DNA of 64,000 bases, taken from assembly GCA_964019055.1 (NCBI GenBank), contig OZ025208.1, positions 12,273,597 through 12,337,596 of the forward strand, given 5' to 3'. The translations under genes were made by a program, and so were the position numbers. This document shows positions 11,433-21,200 of the stretch, one piece after another. The notes beneath the pieces were generated by a model, which was not told the DNA's origin, did not search any database, and worked only from the letters and a program-made list of their open reading frames with translations. Position 1 is the stretch's first letter. Every line of letters starts with the position of its first letter. This stretch comes from Anthopleura xanthogrammica (taxonomy: Eukaryota; Cnidaria; Anthozoa; Actiniaria; Actiniidae).

Positions 11433-12603
11433 ATGGGGCGTTCCAGTTCTAAGAAGCGAAAATCTCGCTCACGATCTCCTTCGCGGTCGCCCAGCAAGCG
11501 ACATAGATCGGGTTCAAAATCCCCCGAAACAAGAAAAGAACCCTCGCATGAAAAGAACTCTAGTAACCGAGACAAAGAAAAAAACAGCTACAAACCCACT
11601 GAGCCAAATTCTGGCTAAACTAGAGACTATGGAAGGTAGAATAAAATCTCTAGAGAGCTCTCGCGAAGAGGTCAACAATGTTTACATTTCAGACGCTATG
11701 TCAGTTTACGCGGGAGAGGAAGATGATTTCCCCGAAGAGGGTTCAGAGAGCAATTCGCTTACTCCATCAGGCAATTGGCCTACAGAAACGGGCAGTTCGC
11801 CCACTAACACGGACAATTCGTCCAAAAACACGGGCAATTCGCCCAAGATACTAGACACAGACCGAAAGGAAGTGTCCACTGATTCCGATGAGAATAATTT
11901 CTTTGACCCGGAATCAACCGAATCCAGTTGGAAACCTTCGAAAGAACTGACCGCGTTCATTCAGAAAAACTTTAATAAAAAGTTAACAGCCCCTCAATTC
12001 CAAGAGATTTACGATTCATTCTCACCATCCGAGGTGCAAGAATGTTATACACCAAAGCTCGATAGGGATCTACTGAAACAAATTCCAAAGACATTGGCGC
12101 GTAAAGCAACTGAGCTCAATGATAAGGACCTAGCATTAGCACAACGCTCACTGCTAGCAACCACTGGCCCGTTATGTGGCCTTCATGATATGCTAGAAAA
12201 CAAAGACAAGATAGATTCAGCTGAAATTCTCGGCATCGTACAGAAGACTTTATGCCTTGTCGGCTCAGCATCACACATGTTGACAGTCACTCGTCGGGCT
12301 AAGATCCTTCGGGCGATAAACCCAGCCAAAGCAGGTTTAGCTGATAAACCGTTCCCAAACGCGGGTAAAAATTTGTTTGGCCCTGATTTGGCATCCATTG
12401 CCTCTAAGGAAGTAGATGTATCAAAGAGCCTGGCTAAAGATTTCAAAAGACCCGGTCCTCCAGCCAGATTCAATAGAAATCAAACAAACAATGAATATTC
12501 AAACACTAGATATGGCAATCGCTACAACAATAACAGGCCAAATTTTTTGTCAACAAAGTACCAATCAAACCGTGGCCGGGGCCGGGGCTATTTTCGCCCC
12601 TAA
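11433..12603 (+). CDS. DIRS ORF1, gag-like protein with RS-rich N-terminus (frameshifted or programmed shift)
   Basis: The ATG at 11433 opens a frame rich in Arg-Ser repeats (RSRSPSRSPSKRHRSGS) that stops at 11618. From about 11548 the next forward frame is open to a stop at 12603. It encodes an acidic Ser/Thr/Asn-rich region with repeated GNSP-type units, a helical core, and a basic Arg/Gly/Asn-rich C-terminus (RYGNRYNNNR, RGRGRGYFRP) suited to nucleic-acid binding. The two frames overlap over the A-rich run near 11573-11585, so they were probably one ORF broken by an indel; a programmed shift is possible. No zinc knuckle seen. The position upstream of RT is the evidence for a gag-like role. 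Confidence 0.65.
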
Positions 12604-12674
12604 AGGAAACCCTTCCTCAGGCTGCCAGGCTAAAGTATTTTATACACGTTTGGGAGAATTTAACAAAGGACCAG

Positions 12675-14621
12675 TTGGTTTTAAACATCGTAAAGGGCCT
12701 AGAAATCCCGTTCCTAGAGCGCCCAACTCAAACGAAACCGATGTTCACTCAACCGGAACCTCAAAACAAGTTGTTATTTGTTCAAGAAATTCAGGATCTC
12801 CTAAGGAAAGGAGCAATCCGAAACGTTGCGTTCTCTTCTCAGAGCTTTTACAGCCGAATGTTCCTAGTTCCGAAGAAAGGGGGCTCATATCGGCCCGTAG
12901 TAGACTTAAGTCATTTAAACGCGTATATCTACAACGAACACTTCCAAATGGAAGGCCTACATCTGTTAAAATCAGTTCTACGAAAAGGGGACTTTATGAC
13001 AAAAATAGATCTCAAGGATGCGTACTTAACTGTCCCAATCCATCCAAATTATCAGAAGTTCCTCAGTTTTATCATGGAAAATCAAGCCTTCCAGTTTTGT
13101 TCCCTACCGTTCGGGCTAAATATAGCTCCAAGAATTTTCACAAAACTAATGAAACCAGTTATAGCATTCCTAAGATGCCAAGGCACGCGAATGATCGTGT
13201 ATCTAGACGATATACTGTTAGCGGCCCAAACCAGGGAGGAATCCAAGTATCGAACATCCCAAACAATAAATCTGTTGGAGTCTCTAGGCTTCATAGTAAA
13301 TTACGAAAAGTCTCAGCTGATACCAGGCCAACGTCTGGAATTCCTGGGGTTTATCATAGATTCAGAAAACATGACCATAAGTCTGCCCCGAAACAAACAA
13401 AAGAAAATCCGAGATTTATGCAAAAAAGCGGGACAGAACACCGAAATAACAGTTCGCAGCATCGCCCAAATTTTAGGGGTACTAGAAGCCACTCTCCCAG
13501 CCTTACGAGCAGCTCCGCTTCATTTTCGTCAGCTCCAACAACTACAAGTATCGGCACTTCGCCAGTCGAAGTCGTACACCAATTTAATAACGCTGACAGA
13601 AAATGCAAAACGAGATCTAGACTGGTGGGTACAAAATATATACACAGTCCCAGAGGGACCCATCAACCCACCAGAGCCAACAACAACAATTTACACAGAT
13701 GCCTCCAAGGCAGGTTGGGGAGCCACAAACAACAAATGGTCAACGGGCGGTTCGTGGTCCGCAGAAGAAGCCAAATTGCACATAAACGTACTAGAATTGC
13801 GAGCAGGAATCCTAGGTCTCAAAACATTCTTAAAAGATCAACATTCAATTGTGGTTCGTCTGTACCTAGACAACACTACTGCAGTTGCGTACATAAACCA
13901 CTTAGGAGGAACTCGCTCCCAAGCTCTATTGAAGGAGGCTCTAAAACTATGGGAGTGGTGCTCACGGCACGAAATCTTCCCCATGGCTCAGCATTTACCA
14001 GGAAAAGAAAACATCCTGGCGGACTCAGAGTCAAGGAGGTCCGAAGACACCAGCGACTGGCAATTAAACCCTTTGATAGTCCGCCCTTTCCTGAAAGACA
14101 GACAGGTAGATCTCTTCGCCTCACGGCTAACAACACAACTGCCAGTATATGCGAGTTGGAGGCCAGACCCCATGGCAAAATACACAGACGCCTTTACAAT
14201 GAACTGGGGAGAAATAAAAGGATATGCATTTCCCCCATTCAATCTCGTATCTCGAGTGCTGCAGAAAGTACTGCAGGATCAGGCAGAGATAGTTCTAGTA
14301 ACACCGGTTTGGAAAACACAACCTTGGTGGCCCATTCTCCTAGAAATGTCGATTCAGCAGCCAGTCCTTCTAGGGAACGACAAAACACTATTGATCAACC
14401 CGAGAGACCCTTCGAGGTCACACCCACTGTTCCCCAGGCTTCATCTAGCCGTCTGGTTAATATCAAGCAACGTTACGAAGCAGAGGGACTTTCAGAAGAC
14501 GTTGCCAATCTTCTTGCAGCATCCACTACGTCAAGCACCCAAAAATGCTATCAATCAGCATGGAACACTTGGAGAAGCTGGTGCATTCAGAGACAGATTG
14601 ATCCACTTTGTGCACCCCTAA
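12675..14621 (+). CDS. DIRS reverse transcriptase / RNase H
   Basis: A 648-residue ORF that copies element RNA into DNA. RT motifs in order: VPKKGGSYRPVVDLSHLN, KIDLKDAYLTVPIHP, LPFGLNIAPRIFTK, and the catalytic YLDD at about 13199-13210 within MIVYLDDILLAA. RNase H follows: IYTDASKAGWGA near 13690, an ELRA segment, and LDNTTAVAYINHLGG. The tail has DLFASRLTTQLPVYASW, a segment typical of DIRS-group polymerases. The true start may be slightly upstream, since the frame overlaps the preceding ORF. Its 3' part overlaps the recombinase ORF in another frame. Confidence 0.9.
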   Translation: MVLNIVKGLEIPFLERPTQTKPMFTQPEPQNKLLFVQEIQDLLRKGAIRNVAFSSQSFYSRMFLVPKKGGSYRPVVDLSHLNAYIYNEHFQMEGLHLLKSVLRKGDFMTKIDLKDAYLTVPIHPNYQKFLSFIMENQAFQFCSLPFGLNIAPRIFTKLMKPVIAFLRCQGTRMIVYLDDILLAAQTREESKYRTSQTINLLESLGFIVNYEKSQLIPGQRLEFLGFIIDSENMTISLPRNKQKKIRDLCKKAGQNTEITVRSIAQILGVLEATLPALRAAPLHFRQLQQLQVSALRQSKSYTNLITLTENAKRDLDWWVQNIYTVPEGPINPPEPTTTIYTDASKAGWGATNNKWSTGGSWSAEEAKLHINVLELRAGILGLKTFLKDQHSIVVRLYLDNTTAVAYINHLGGTRSQALLKEALKLWEWCSRHEIFPMAQHLPGKENILADSESRRSEDTSDWQLNPLIVRPFLKDRQVDLFASRLTTQLPVYASWRPDPMAKYTDAFTMNWGEIKGYAFPPFNLVSRVLQKVLQDQAEIVLVTPVWKTQPWWPILLEMSIQQPVLLGNDKTLLINPRDPSRSHPLFPRLHLAVWLISSNVTKQRDFQKTLPIFLQHPLRQAPKNAINQHGTLGEAGAFRDRLIHFVHP

Positions 14622-15445
14622 AGAGCATCCTCTCTTTCCTAACAGTTCAATTCCATACAGGAAAGCAATATCGTACAATCAATGTACTACGCTCAGCTAT
14701 CTCATCAGTACACCCACGTATAGATGGTCACCCAGTGGGACAACACCCCTATGTGTGTCAATTAGTTAGAGGTATTGCGGTCAAACGCCCACCTCAACCA
14801 CGCTACTCTGCGACCTGGGATGTAAGTAAAGTTACATCACTACTTTATTCGTTGGGTTCTAACGCAAAGCTGAACCTGAAGACATTGACTCTCAAGCTTA
14901 CCATGCTTTTGGCTCTAGTAGCACCGGAAAGGGTGTCCACGCTAGCACGACTAGATTTACGTTTCGTACATTTGCGTCCAGAGGGATTTACTTTCACCTT
15001 GACAACCCCAAGGAAAAGAGGAAAACCAACTGTTGCCGGGAAAGTTAATATCGCTAAGTACACAGGCAACAAACGCCTTTGTCCTCTAGAGTGTTTGACC
15101 ACATATCTTAAGGCAACACGAGAAATCCGTCAGGCATCGTCCGCCCCCCAACTGCCAGACCTTCTCCTCCGCTCCTTTAAAAAGCCCCATAAGTCAGTGG
15201 GCCCAGCCACGATATCACGTTGGCTACGTGAAGTCATCAAGATGAGCGGTATTGACAGCTCGATCTTTAAAGGACACTCAACTCGAGGTGCCTCCACGTC
15301 TTCGGCTGCTTCAGGTGGAATAAATACAGCATCAATAATGGAAATGGCAGATTGGTCTACACCATCCACATTCAGATCATTTTATTACAAACCAGTTATT
15401 AACACTGAATATGCTTCGGCAGTCTTATCAACCAGTGATAATTAG
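14390..15445 (+). CDS. DIRS tyrosine recombinase (C-terminal functional part of a longer open frame)
   Basis: The frame is open from 12416 to the stop at 15443-15445, but recognisable protein begins near 14390. It has a SAM-like N-terminal core-binding region (YQSAWNTWRSWCIQ), first catalytic Arg in APERVSTLARLDL (about 14929), the H-x-x-R box in KGHSTRGAST (His near 15274), a W in MADWSTPSTFRSF, and the nucleophile Tyr in FYYKP near 15385. It would integrate the circular DNA intermediate. The real start is unclear. The 12416-14390 part lies antiphase over RT and has low-complexity Ser/Arg/Thr content, so it is probably a shadow. Confidence 0.88.
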   Translation: MDQPERPFEVTPTVPQASSSRLVNIKQRYEAEGLSEDVANLLAASTTSSTQKCYQSAWNTWRSWCIQRQIDPLCAPLKSILSFLTVQFHTGKQYRTINVLRSAISSVHPRIDGHPVGQHPYVCQLVRGIAVKRPPQPRYSATWDVSKVTSLLYSLGSNAKLNLKTLTLKLTMLLALVAPERVSTLARLDLRFVHLRPEGFTFTLTTPRKRGKPTVAGKVNIAKYTGNKRLCPLECLTTYLKATREIRQASSAPQLPDLLLRSFKKPHKSVGPATISRWLREVIKMSGIDSSIFKGHSTRGASTSSAASGGINTASIMEMADWSTPSTFRSFYYKPVINTEYASAVLSTSDN

Positions 15446-15473
15446 GAACAAGCAAAAACAATGCGTTGAACTC

Positions 15474-15559
15474 TACCATAAATATATTTCGACCGGAGTT
15501 TGTGAAGTATAATAGAAATTATACAAGGGCCGCGAAGCGGCCCGCTCGTATAATTAGGA
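15474..15559 (+). repeat. DIRS internal complementary region
   Basis: First half (taccataaatatatttcgac... to agtataat) is the complement of the outer left terminal repeat. Second half (agaaattatacaagggccgc... to aattagga) is the complement of the right-end extension 15943-15990. Together they equal the complement of a right-end/left-end circle junction, the template DIRS elements use to complete their ends. Confidence 0.88.
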
Positions 15560-15735
15560 TTATACGAGCAAACGTAGGGAGAAATATACATATACTCCCA
15601 CCCTACCCTCCCTACGTTTGTTCTCATTGTAAGGTGATATATTGATATGTTGTTGTTTGCTAATAAACAAAAAGGCATAAACTACTCTGTTTCTGGAGCT
15701 GTTTTTTCCTTGACACCTGAACACGCAATTCGCCT

Positions 15736-15990
15736 TGAAAATAAAGCCGTCGAGACAGTGCGGCACAGGGCTTATATAGGGGAGGTATTATGGGATACAT
15801 TCCCAGGGGTATTGGCGGGCTGGTTTCCCGCCTATTCATTTTTCATAATGTTTTTTAACTTTAGGCGTTAAAGTGTGGTTTGCACTGAGTAATATCAAGC
15901 TATACCATAAATATATTTCGACCGGAGTTTGTGAAGTATAATCCTAATTATACGAGCGGGCCGCTTCGCGGCCCTTGTATAATTTCTATT
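15736..15990 (-). repeat. DIRS right inverted terminal repeat with end extension
   Basis: 15736-15942 is the inverted partner of 11078-11284. 15943-15990 adds a GC-rich hairpin (gggccgcttcgcggccc) present once here and once, complemented, in the internal region. The asymmetry between left and right ends is characteristic of DIRS. Confidence 0.88.
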
Positions 15991-17060
15991 ACAAACACAT
16001 TTATCACCACAGGCTCTATTAACTTTGCCATATTTGTTGTCAAACTCGCTTTATTCCCCCAGGAGGAATCATTGGCACTAATATGCATGCCTGATTGTAA
16101 ACATATTTCATTACCAAAAGCTTCATAATGCCTGTTAATTACCATCCTCGCTTTATACGCGGGAACAATCATTCGAACAAATCCACATGTCTGATTTTCA
16201 GCACATTTATATCACGGCAGTCTTTATAACCTTTGCAATATTTGTTGTCATCCTCGCTTTATTCCCGCGGGAGAAATCATTCCAACCAATAAATACACAT
16301 GCCCGGTTTTAAACACATTTCATTACCGCAGGCTTCATAAACTTTGCAATATTTGTCGTCATCCTCGCTTTATTTCCGCGGGAGGAATCATTCAAACAAA
16401 TAAATATACATGCCTGGTTTTAAACACATTTCATTACCGCAGGCTTCATAAACTTTGCAATATTTGTCGTCATCCTCGCTTTATTCCCGCGGGAGGAATC
16501 ATTCAAACAAATAAATATACATGCCTGGTTTTAAACACATTTCATTACCGCAGGCTTCATAAACTCTGCAATATTTGTCGTCATCCTCGCTCTATTCCCG
16601 CGGGAGGAATCATGCAAACAAATAAATATACATGCCTGGTTTTAAACACATTTCATTACCGCAGGCTTCATAAACTCTGCAATATTTGTCGTCATCCTCG
16701 CTCTATTCCCGCGGGAGGAATCATTCAAACAAATAAATATACATGCCTGATTTTAAACACATTTCACTACCGCAGGCTTCATAAACTTTGCAATATTCGT
16801 CGTCATCCTCGCTTCATTCCCGCGGGAGGAATCATTCAAACAAATAAATATACATGCCTGGTTTTAAACACATTTCACTACCGCAGGCTTCATAAACTTT
16901 GCAATATTGGTTGTCATCCTCGCTTTATTCCCGCGGGAGGAATCATTCCACCAAAAAATATACATGCCTGGTTTTAAACACATTTCATTACCGCAGGCTT
17001 CATAAACTCTGCTAATTATTATCCTCGTTCTATTCACGCAGGAGGAGTCGTTCGATAAGT
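15991..17060 (+). repeat. Satellite array, about nine monomers of 111 bp
   Basis: The block attcccgcgggaggaatcat recurs at about 16261, 16372, 16483, 16594, 16705, 16815 and 16926, i.e. every 111 bp, with more divergent units at 16052, 16154 and 17033. Other conserved blocks are cattaccgcaggcttcataa and tttgtcgtcatcctcgcttt. A half-unit (attcccatgggaggaacc) lies left of the DIRS element at 11035-11077. Because 111 is a multiple of three, the array gives a false open frame. Confidence 0.92.
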
Positions 17061-17227
17061 ATACATTCGTCATTCTAAGCATATTTAAAGTCAAACCCAA
17101 TCGTCCATTTAGAGTACATACACGTAGATTACTACGCTTCACGTGGTTTTAGCATCATTAAACACTCCCGAAATACAAATATGTAATCCGATAGAACACG
17201 ATATGATATAGAACCTTACCACGAGTT

Positions 17228-17345
17228 TCTCTTCGGCCGTTAGTACTGGTCGCACTGCTGGTTGTACTGCTGGTTGTACTGCTGGTCGCACTGCTGGTTG
17301 TACTGCTGGTTGTACAGCTGGTTGTACTGCTGGAGCTGGAGCAGG
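17228..17345. repeat. 12-bp minisatellite
   Basis: About seven imperfect copies of ctgctggttgta (variants ctgctggtcgca). On the minus strand it reads as Pro-Ala-Val-Gln repeats in an open frame, with no other evidence of a gene. Confidence 0.8.
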
Positions 17346-17427
17346 GGCCAACGGTGGGGCCGGGTTTACAACCTGAGGCGGGCCACGAGGTATGTGGTTT
17401 CTCAACATCGCTGGAGAAAATTCGTGT

Positions 17428-17627
17428 AGTAGTCCACTTGCTCTCCGTCAAAGATGGCTGATCTTGCGAGACTGGCAACGTAGAAGGGATTCTTGTTCCA
17501 TTTATACTTATCCCATATTCCCAAGGGGACGCACGCTTTCATTCCGACAAGCATGGTGGAATTTATTATTGTTCATCTCTTTATTTCATTATCGGTCTTT
17601 CATTTGAGAGCATTATGAATAGTATAA
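17428..17627. repeat. Second copy of the dispersed repeat seen at 9741-9934
   Basis: Nearly identical to 9741-9934 from ccacttgctctccgtcaa through gcattatgaatagtat. It sits in different flanking DNA and so is a dispersed or duplicated unit. The minus strand again opens with MLVGMKACVPLGIWDKYKWN and stays open for about 50 codons to a TGA. Confidence 0.7.
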
Positions 17628-17764
17628 TGATTCCTTTTTCTTAGATAATTAACGTACTTCATCTATAAATAATTTAATTCTATTTACATAAATTTTATTT
17701 CACTCGGCTTAGTAATTTTTTCCTTCCTTATAGATTTATATATCATATTGTAATTATTTTTATC

Positions 17765-17950
17765 ACAGGTAGCCCTAGCTGAGTTTCTGTGGTGTCATAT
17801 TATGAGAAAATGTATGGGGATCTATAAAAACACCTCAATGAAATCGTCAAAATGTGAAATCAAGTAAAGAAATCTTAGCTGACCTTTGAGAAGTTATACC
17901 TCTATCGTCCTCCCTGGTTAGAATTCGGATTAAGCCAGTCTTAGCGTTTT
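17765..17950 (+). mobile_element. MITE-like repeat, family member 1
   Basis: The same sequence occurs inverted at 31046-31242 (copy C intron 1), and its end also at 39991-40042. Shared blocks: cacaggtagccc, tttctgtggtgtcatattat, gacctttgagaagttatacc, tcggattaagccagt. No coding capacity. Confidence 0.7.
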
Positions 17951-17967
17951 TTCCCCCACTGTTCTTA

Positions 17968-18264
17968 TAATAAAGAAGCATCTACTTGCTCTATTAATTA
18001 TAAAACCAATATTCAATGGAAACACGCGTCAGCGGTCATGCACACGGAAGTACTAGATCATCTTTGACCACCTGTAGTGGATGGCGTGACGTTTATTCTT
18101 GGAATCAATGTTAACATAGATCAAGCACGCGTCTACTGAACTTGTTATTCATGCAAATCCAAGATGGCGCTCAAGGCTCAATAATCATTTGGATTCTGTA
18201 AGAGTACACTTTGCAGATATAATTTCTAGGTAGTAAATATGTGATACGTACAACTACACAATAA
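17968..18264 (+). promoter_or_regulatory. Conserved 5' flank / putative promoter of copy B
   Basis: About 290 bp align with the flank of copy C (29104-29376) although neighbouring intergenic DNA does not. Conserved blocks: acttgctct, cacctgtagtggatggcgtg followed by acgtt (CRE-like TGACGT core), acatagatcaagcacgcgtc, a YY1-like aagatggcgctc, and ggattctgt. Copy B also has an octamer atgcaaat just before the YY1-like site. No TATA box is evident. An in-frame TAA directly precedes the ATG, supporting the start. Confidence 0.6.
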
Positions 18265-21200
18265 ATGACAGAGGTTGTCGCTGTTCCTGCATCATTGGAC
18301 TCGCTTTTAGGTCAAATTTCCATAAAGTTTAATCAAGCCGAAGCAGCAGATGTCATCCATGAACTGAAAAGACTTTATCCAACAAGAGACTCTTTCGATC
18401 AAAATTACTTATATGGCGCCTTGAAACAACTATATGTACTGGGCGCGATTGATGATGAGGGAGATCAGAAACTATTGGAAATCTTGGTTAAGAAAACATC
18501 GAAGAAGGACGAAATTTTGAATTCAATAAGTGGCTACAAGAAAGCTTCTTCGTCACGCAAAGATGATTTTGTCGGTAGGGATGTTGATGTGGATAACATT
18601 CTAAAGCGTGTGACGAATCCTCGTGTACCTGGAATAAACTTGTTCGGAGACTCAGGTGTGGGAAAGACAACGTTAGCAAAAGAAACTTCTAAAAAAATGG
18701 AGAAAGACTTTGTACCGTTCGTCATTGATCTGAGAGGTACAAAAGATACAAACACTGTCTATTTCCAAGTACTCAAGACGTTCAAGCTAACACCATGGGA
18801 CTACAGCAAGGAAAGAATCTACACGCATCTTCAAGATTTAACAACTAAAACCCTCTTAATTCTTGATAATGTTGAACAATTCCTTGCAAGTAAGAATGAA
18901 GTTGATGAAAAGAGAAGAAAAGAATTTTTGGAATTTCTTAGAACCATTATGAGTTCTGAAGCAAGTCAAACAGGAAGCTTGAAGGTGATTCTTACCTCGA
19001 GAATACAAATAAAGGACGCCGTGTTGAAGTATATAAATTTCAGTGAATACAAACTCAAGCCTTTAGCCAAGGAAGCTTCCAGACAGTTGATGAGTTGGAG
19101 ACTAAAAGATGAAACTGATGTTGAGCAGGATAAAGCACTGATTCAAGTTGCTGATCTTTGCCGTAATACACCCTACCTACTGGAAAGGGCAGAGCAATTG
19201 CTGCGACAAAATTACTCCAAACCTTCAGAGGTGCTGGAGAAATTGAATACCTTGAAAAATATGGGAGTATCAGAACAATTTGCTTGTATCAGTGCATTGT
19301 TTGATTCTCTACCAAGTGATCACCTGAAACAAGTTGCTGTAAAGATTTCTTTACTCCAACGGCCTTTCTCTGTGTCCACTGCAATGAAAATTGCTGAACT
19401 CTCAGCTCATGATGCAGAGCTTGACCTTGAACTGTTAGCAGTCCAAAAAATCATCACAGCAGAGGATGTGAATGGAAAGAGGAAGTATGACCTCCATGCA
19501 CTGTTCAGAGAGTTTGTTACTTCGTATCTGTGTAAAGATCATGTCTACAAAGATGCTCACGAGAAAGCAGAAAACCAGTTCGCTGAGCACTTTTCTAAGA
19601 GATTTATTCAGCTTTCAAAGAATTTAGATAAAGACTTTGTTGGTACATACAAAGAGCTTGAAGAAGACAAAACCAATCTAGAATTATCAATTGACCTCAT
19701 AACCCGGAAGGAAACTCTTGACTTAATTCTCCAATCTGATGATGTTAAGGAGACAGGAAGCGTAGCTATACTGTTTGAGGCATTCAAAAGTGTTAAAGAG
19801 AGAAGAAAGCTTTTTGGTGAATGGGCAAAGATTGTGGAAAAGAAAGGTAAGAATACATTATCCTCGTTTTGATTTATTTTATGAGCGTGCGTGATATACT
19901 GAAATTGTTGCTCGCAGTTTTAGTTTATTTTGCCGGTATCGTTCGTCTTGTTTGCTTGTTTTATTTGTTGGTTATATTTTATTGTTGCTTTTAGCATTTT
20001 TGCATTTGGTTTACTAGTTATCAATGAGGGTTTATCAGGTCTTGCGTGACATTTTAAATTTTAATCCAACAAAAAAGAAAATATGAAATTTGAAAAGAGC
20101 ATAGTAAAATTAGTAAAATTGGAAAGTTTGAAGTGGTTTTATTGAGTAGCGCCGAAGATATGGGTGACCGAAGTTGGCTGCCTTTACAAAGAAATGTATG
20201 GAAAAATATGTTGGGAGGCAAGCTGTTCGTCCTTTGGGTCGGTTCGCAGGTACGATTCAGTTTGGACTCCACATGTGAATACACTTTTTGTTGAATGTGT
20301 TCTCCTCAACAAGTGTTTTATCTCAGGTTCTCCGGTTATCCTTCTTCCGACCAACAGCATTTGAGTTGAGAGTTGTGTGTATTAACCTCTGGCTTTGGAT
20401 AAGTCGGCAACGAATCCTTTTATCACGACATGAATTAGGAAAAAACTATATTGTCCAATCATTTCAATGTCGTATTTTGGATTGCCCCCCCCCCCCCCCC
20501 CCCGAAACCCCGAAACCGTCAAATAACCGCTGAAAGTCAGTGAACAATATTGTATCCTATGCAATAAAAATTATTTTAACTTTTTAACAAGTTAATAAAC
20601 TATTTTATTTTTCTCACAGGAGGCTGGTTATCCAGTGCTAATTTTAGATGTTGGGAGTCTATCCAGTTGGCTGACATGGAGGGAACACAAAGTGCTTGTG
20701 AAGCACTAAAAAGAGCTGAAATGTCGCTTGCAAAAGCCATGTTAATATCAACGCCTGAGCAGGTGAATGCTGCAAAAGGATTGTGCAAGTACTGCAGTGG
20801 TCAAATAAAACGCATGACCAGTGAAAACCTGATAGACGAATCGAGTAAAATAGAAAAGGAGCGGCTTCTCGAACAAGCACTTTTTGATTTAAAACATTCA
20901 CTAGCCATACACAGAAATGTATACGGTGATCATACTCTTACTGCAAGGACATTAAATCACATTGGAAATTGCTACATGGAATATGGTGAGCCAAAAAAGG
21001 CAGAGAAATTTTACAAAGAAGCCAAGAAAATGAAGATCAAACTTGTTGGCAGTGAGAAGCATTTCGATGTACCAACATATTATAATCAGCTATCACAGGT
21101 CTATGAGGCACTTGGCAAGGGCGAAACGTCATCAGAGACGTCTTGGAGTTTTCAAAGCTTTGCCAACCGCATTTGGAGTTTGATTTCTCAAGAAAAAAGA

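Larger units (their letters stand above)
11078..15990 (+). mobile_element. DIRS-type tyrosine-recombinase retrotransposon, structurally near complete
   Basis: The element has the DIRS layout: left inverted terminal repeat 11078-11284, gag-like ORF, reverse transcriptase/RNase H ORF, overlapping tyrosine recombinase ORF, internal complementary region 15474-15559, right inverted terminal repeat 15736-15942, and a right-end extension 15943-15990. No target-site duplication is seen beyond a shared att at both junctions, as expected for recombinase-mediated rather than integrase-mediated insertion. The flanks are the two halves of one 111-bp satellite monomer: joining 11080 to 15991 rebuilds a monomer of normal spacing. 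RT and recombinase frames are open; only the gag-like frame looks broken. No DPPY-type methyltransferase motif was noticed after RNase H, although many DIRS elements carry one. Confidence 0.92.

Noticed and set aside
15474..15559. Short CRISPR-like or terminator palindrome (gggccgcgaagcggccc)
   Set aside because: It is the DIRS internal complementary region, matched to the element ends. The genome is eukaryotic.
16612..16977. Open frame with a repeated 37-residue unit
   Set aside because: The satellite monomer is 111 bp, a multiple of three, so the repeat is open by arithmetic. No start context or other coding sign.
17139..17478. Minus-strand Pro-Ala-Val-Gln repeat protein
   Set aside because: Comes from the 12-bp minisatellite; no flanking exon, and the adjoining repeat frame ends in a stop.
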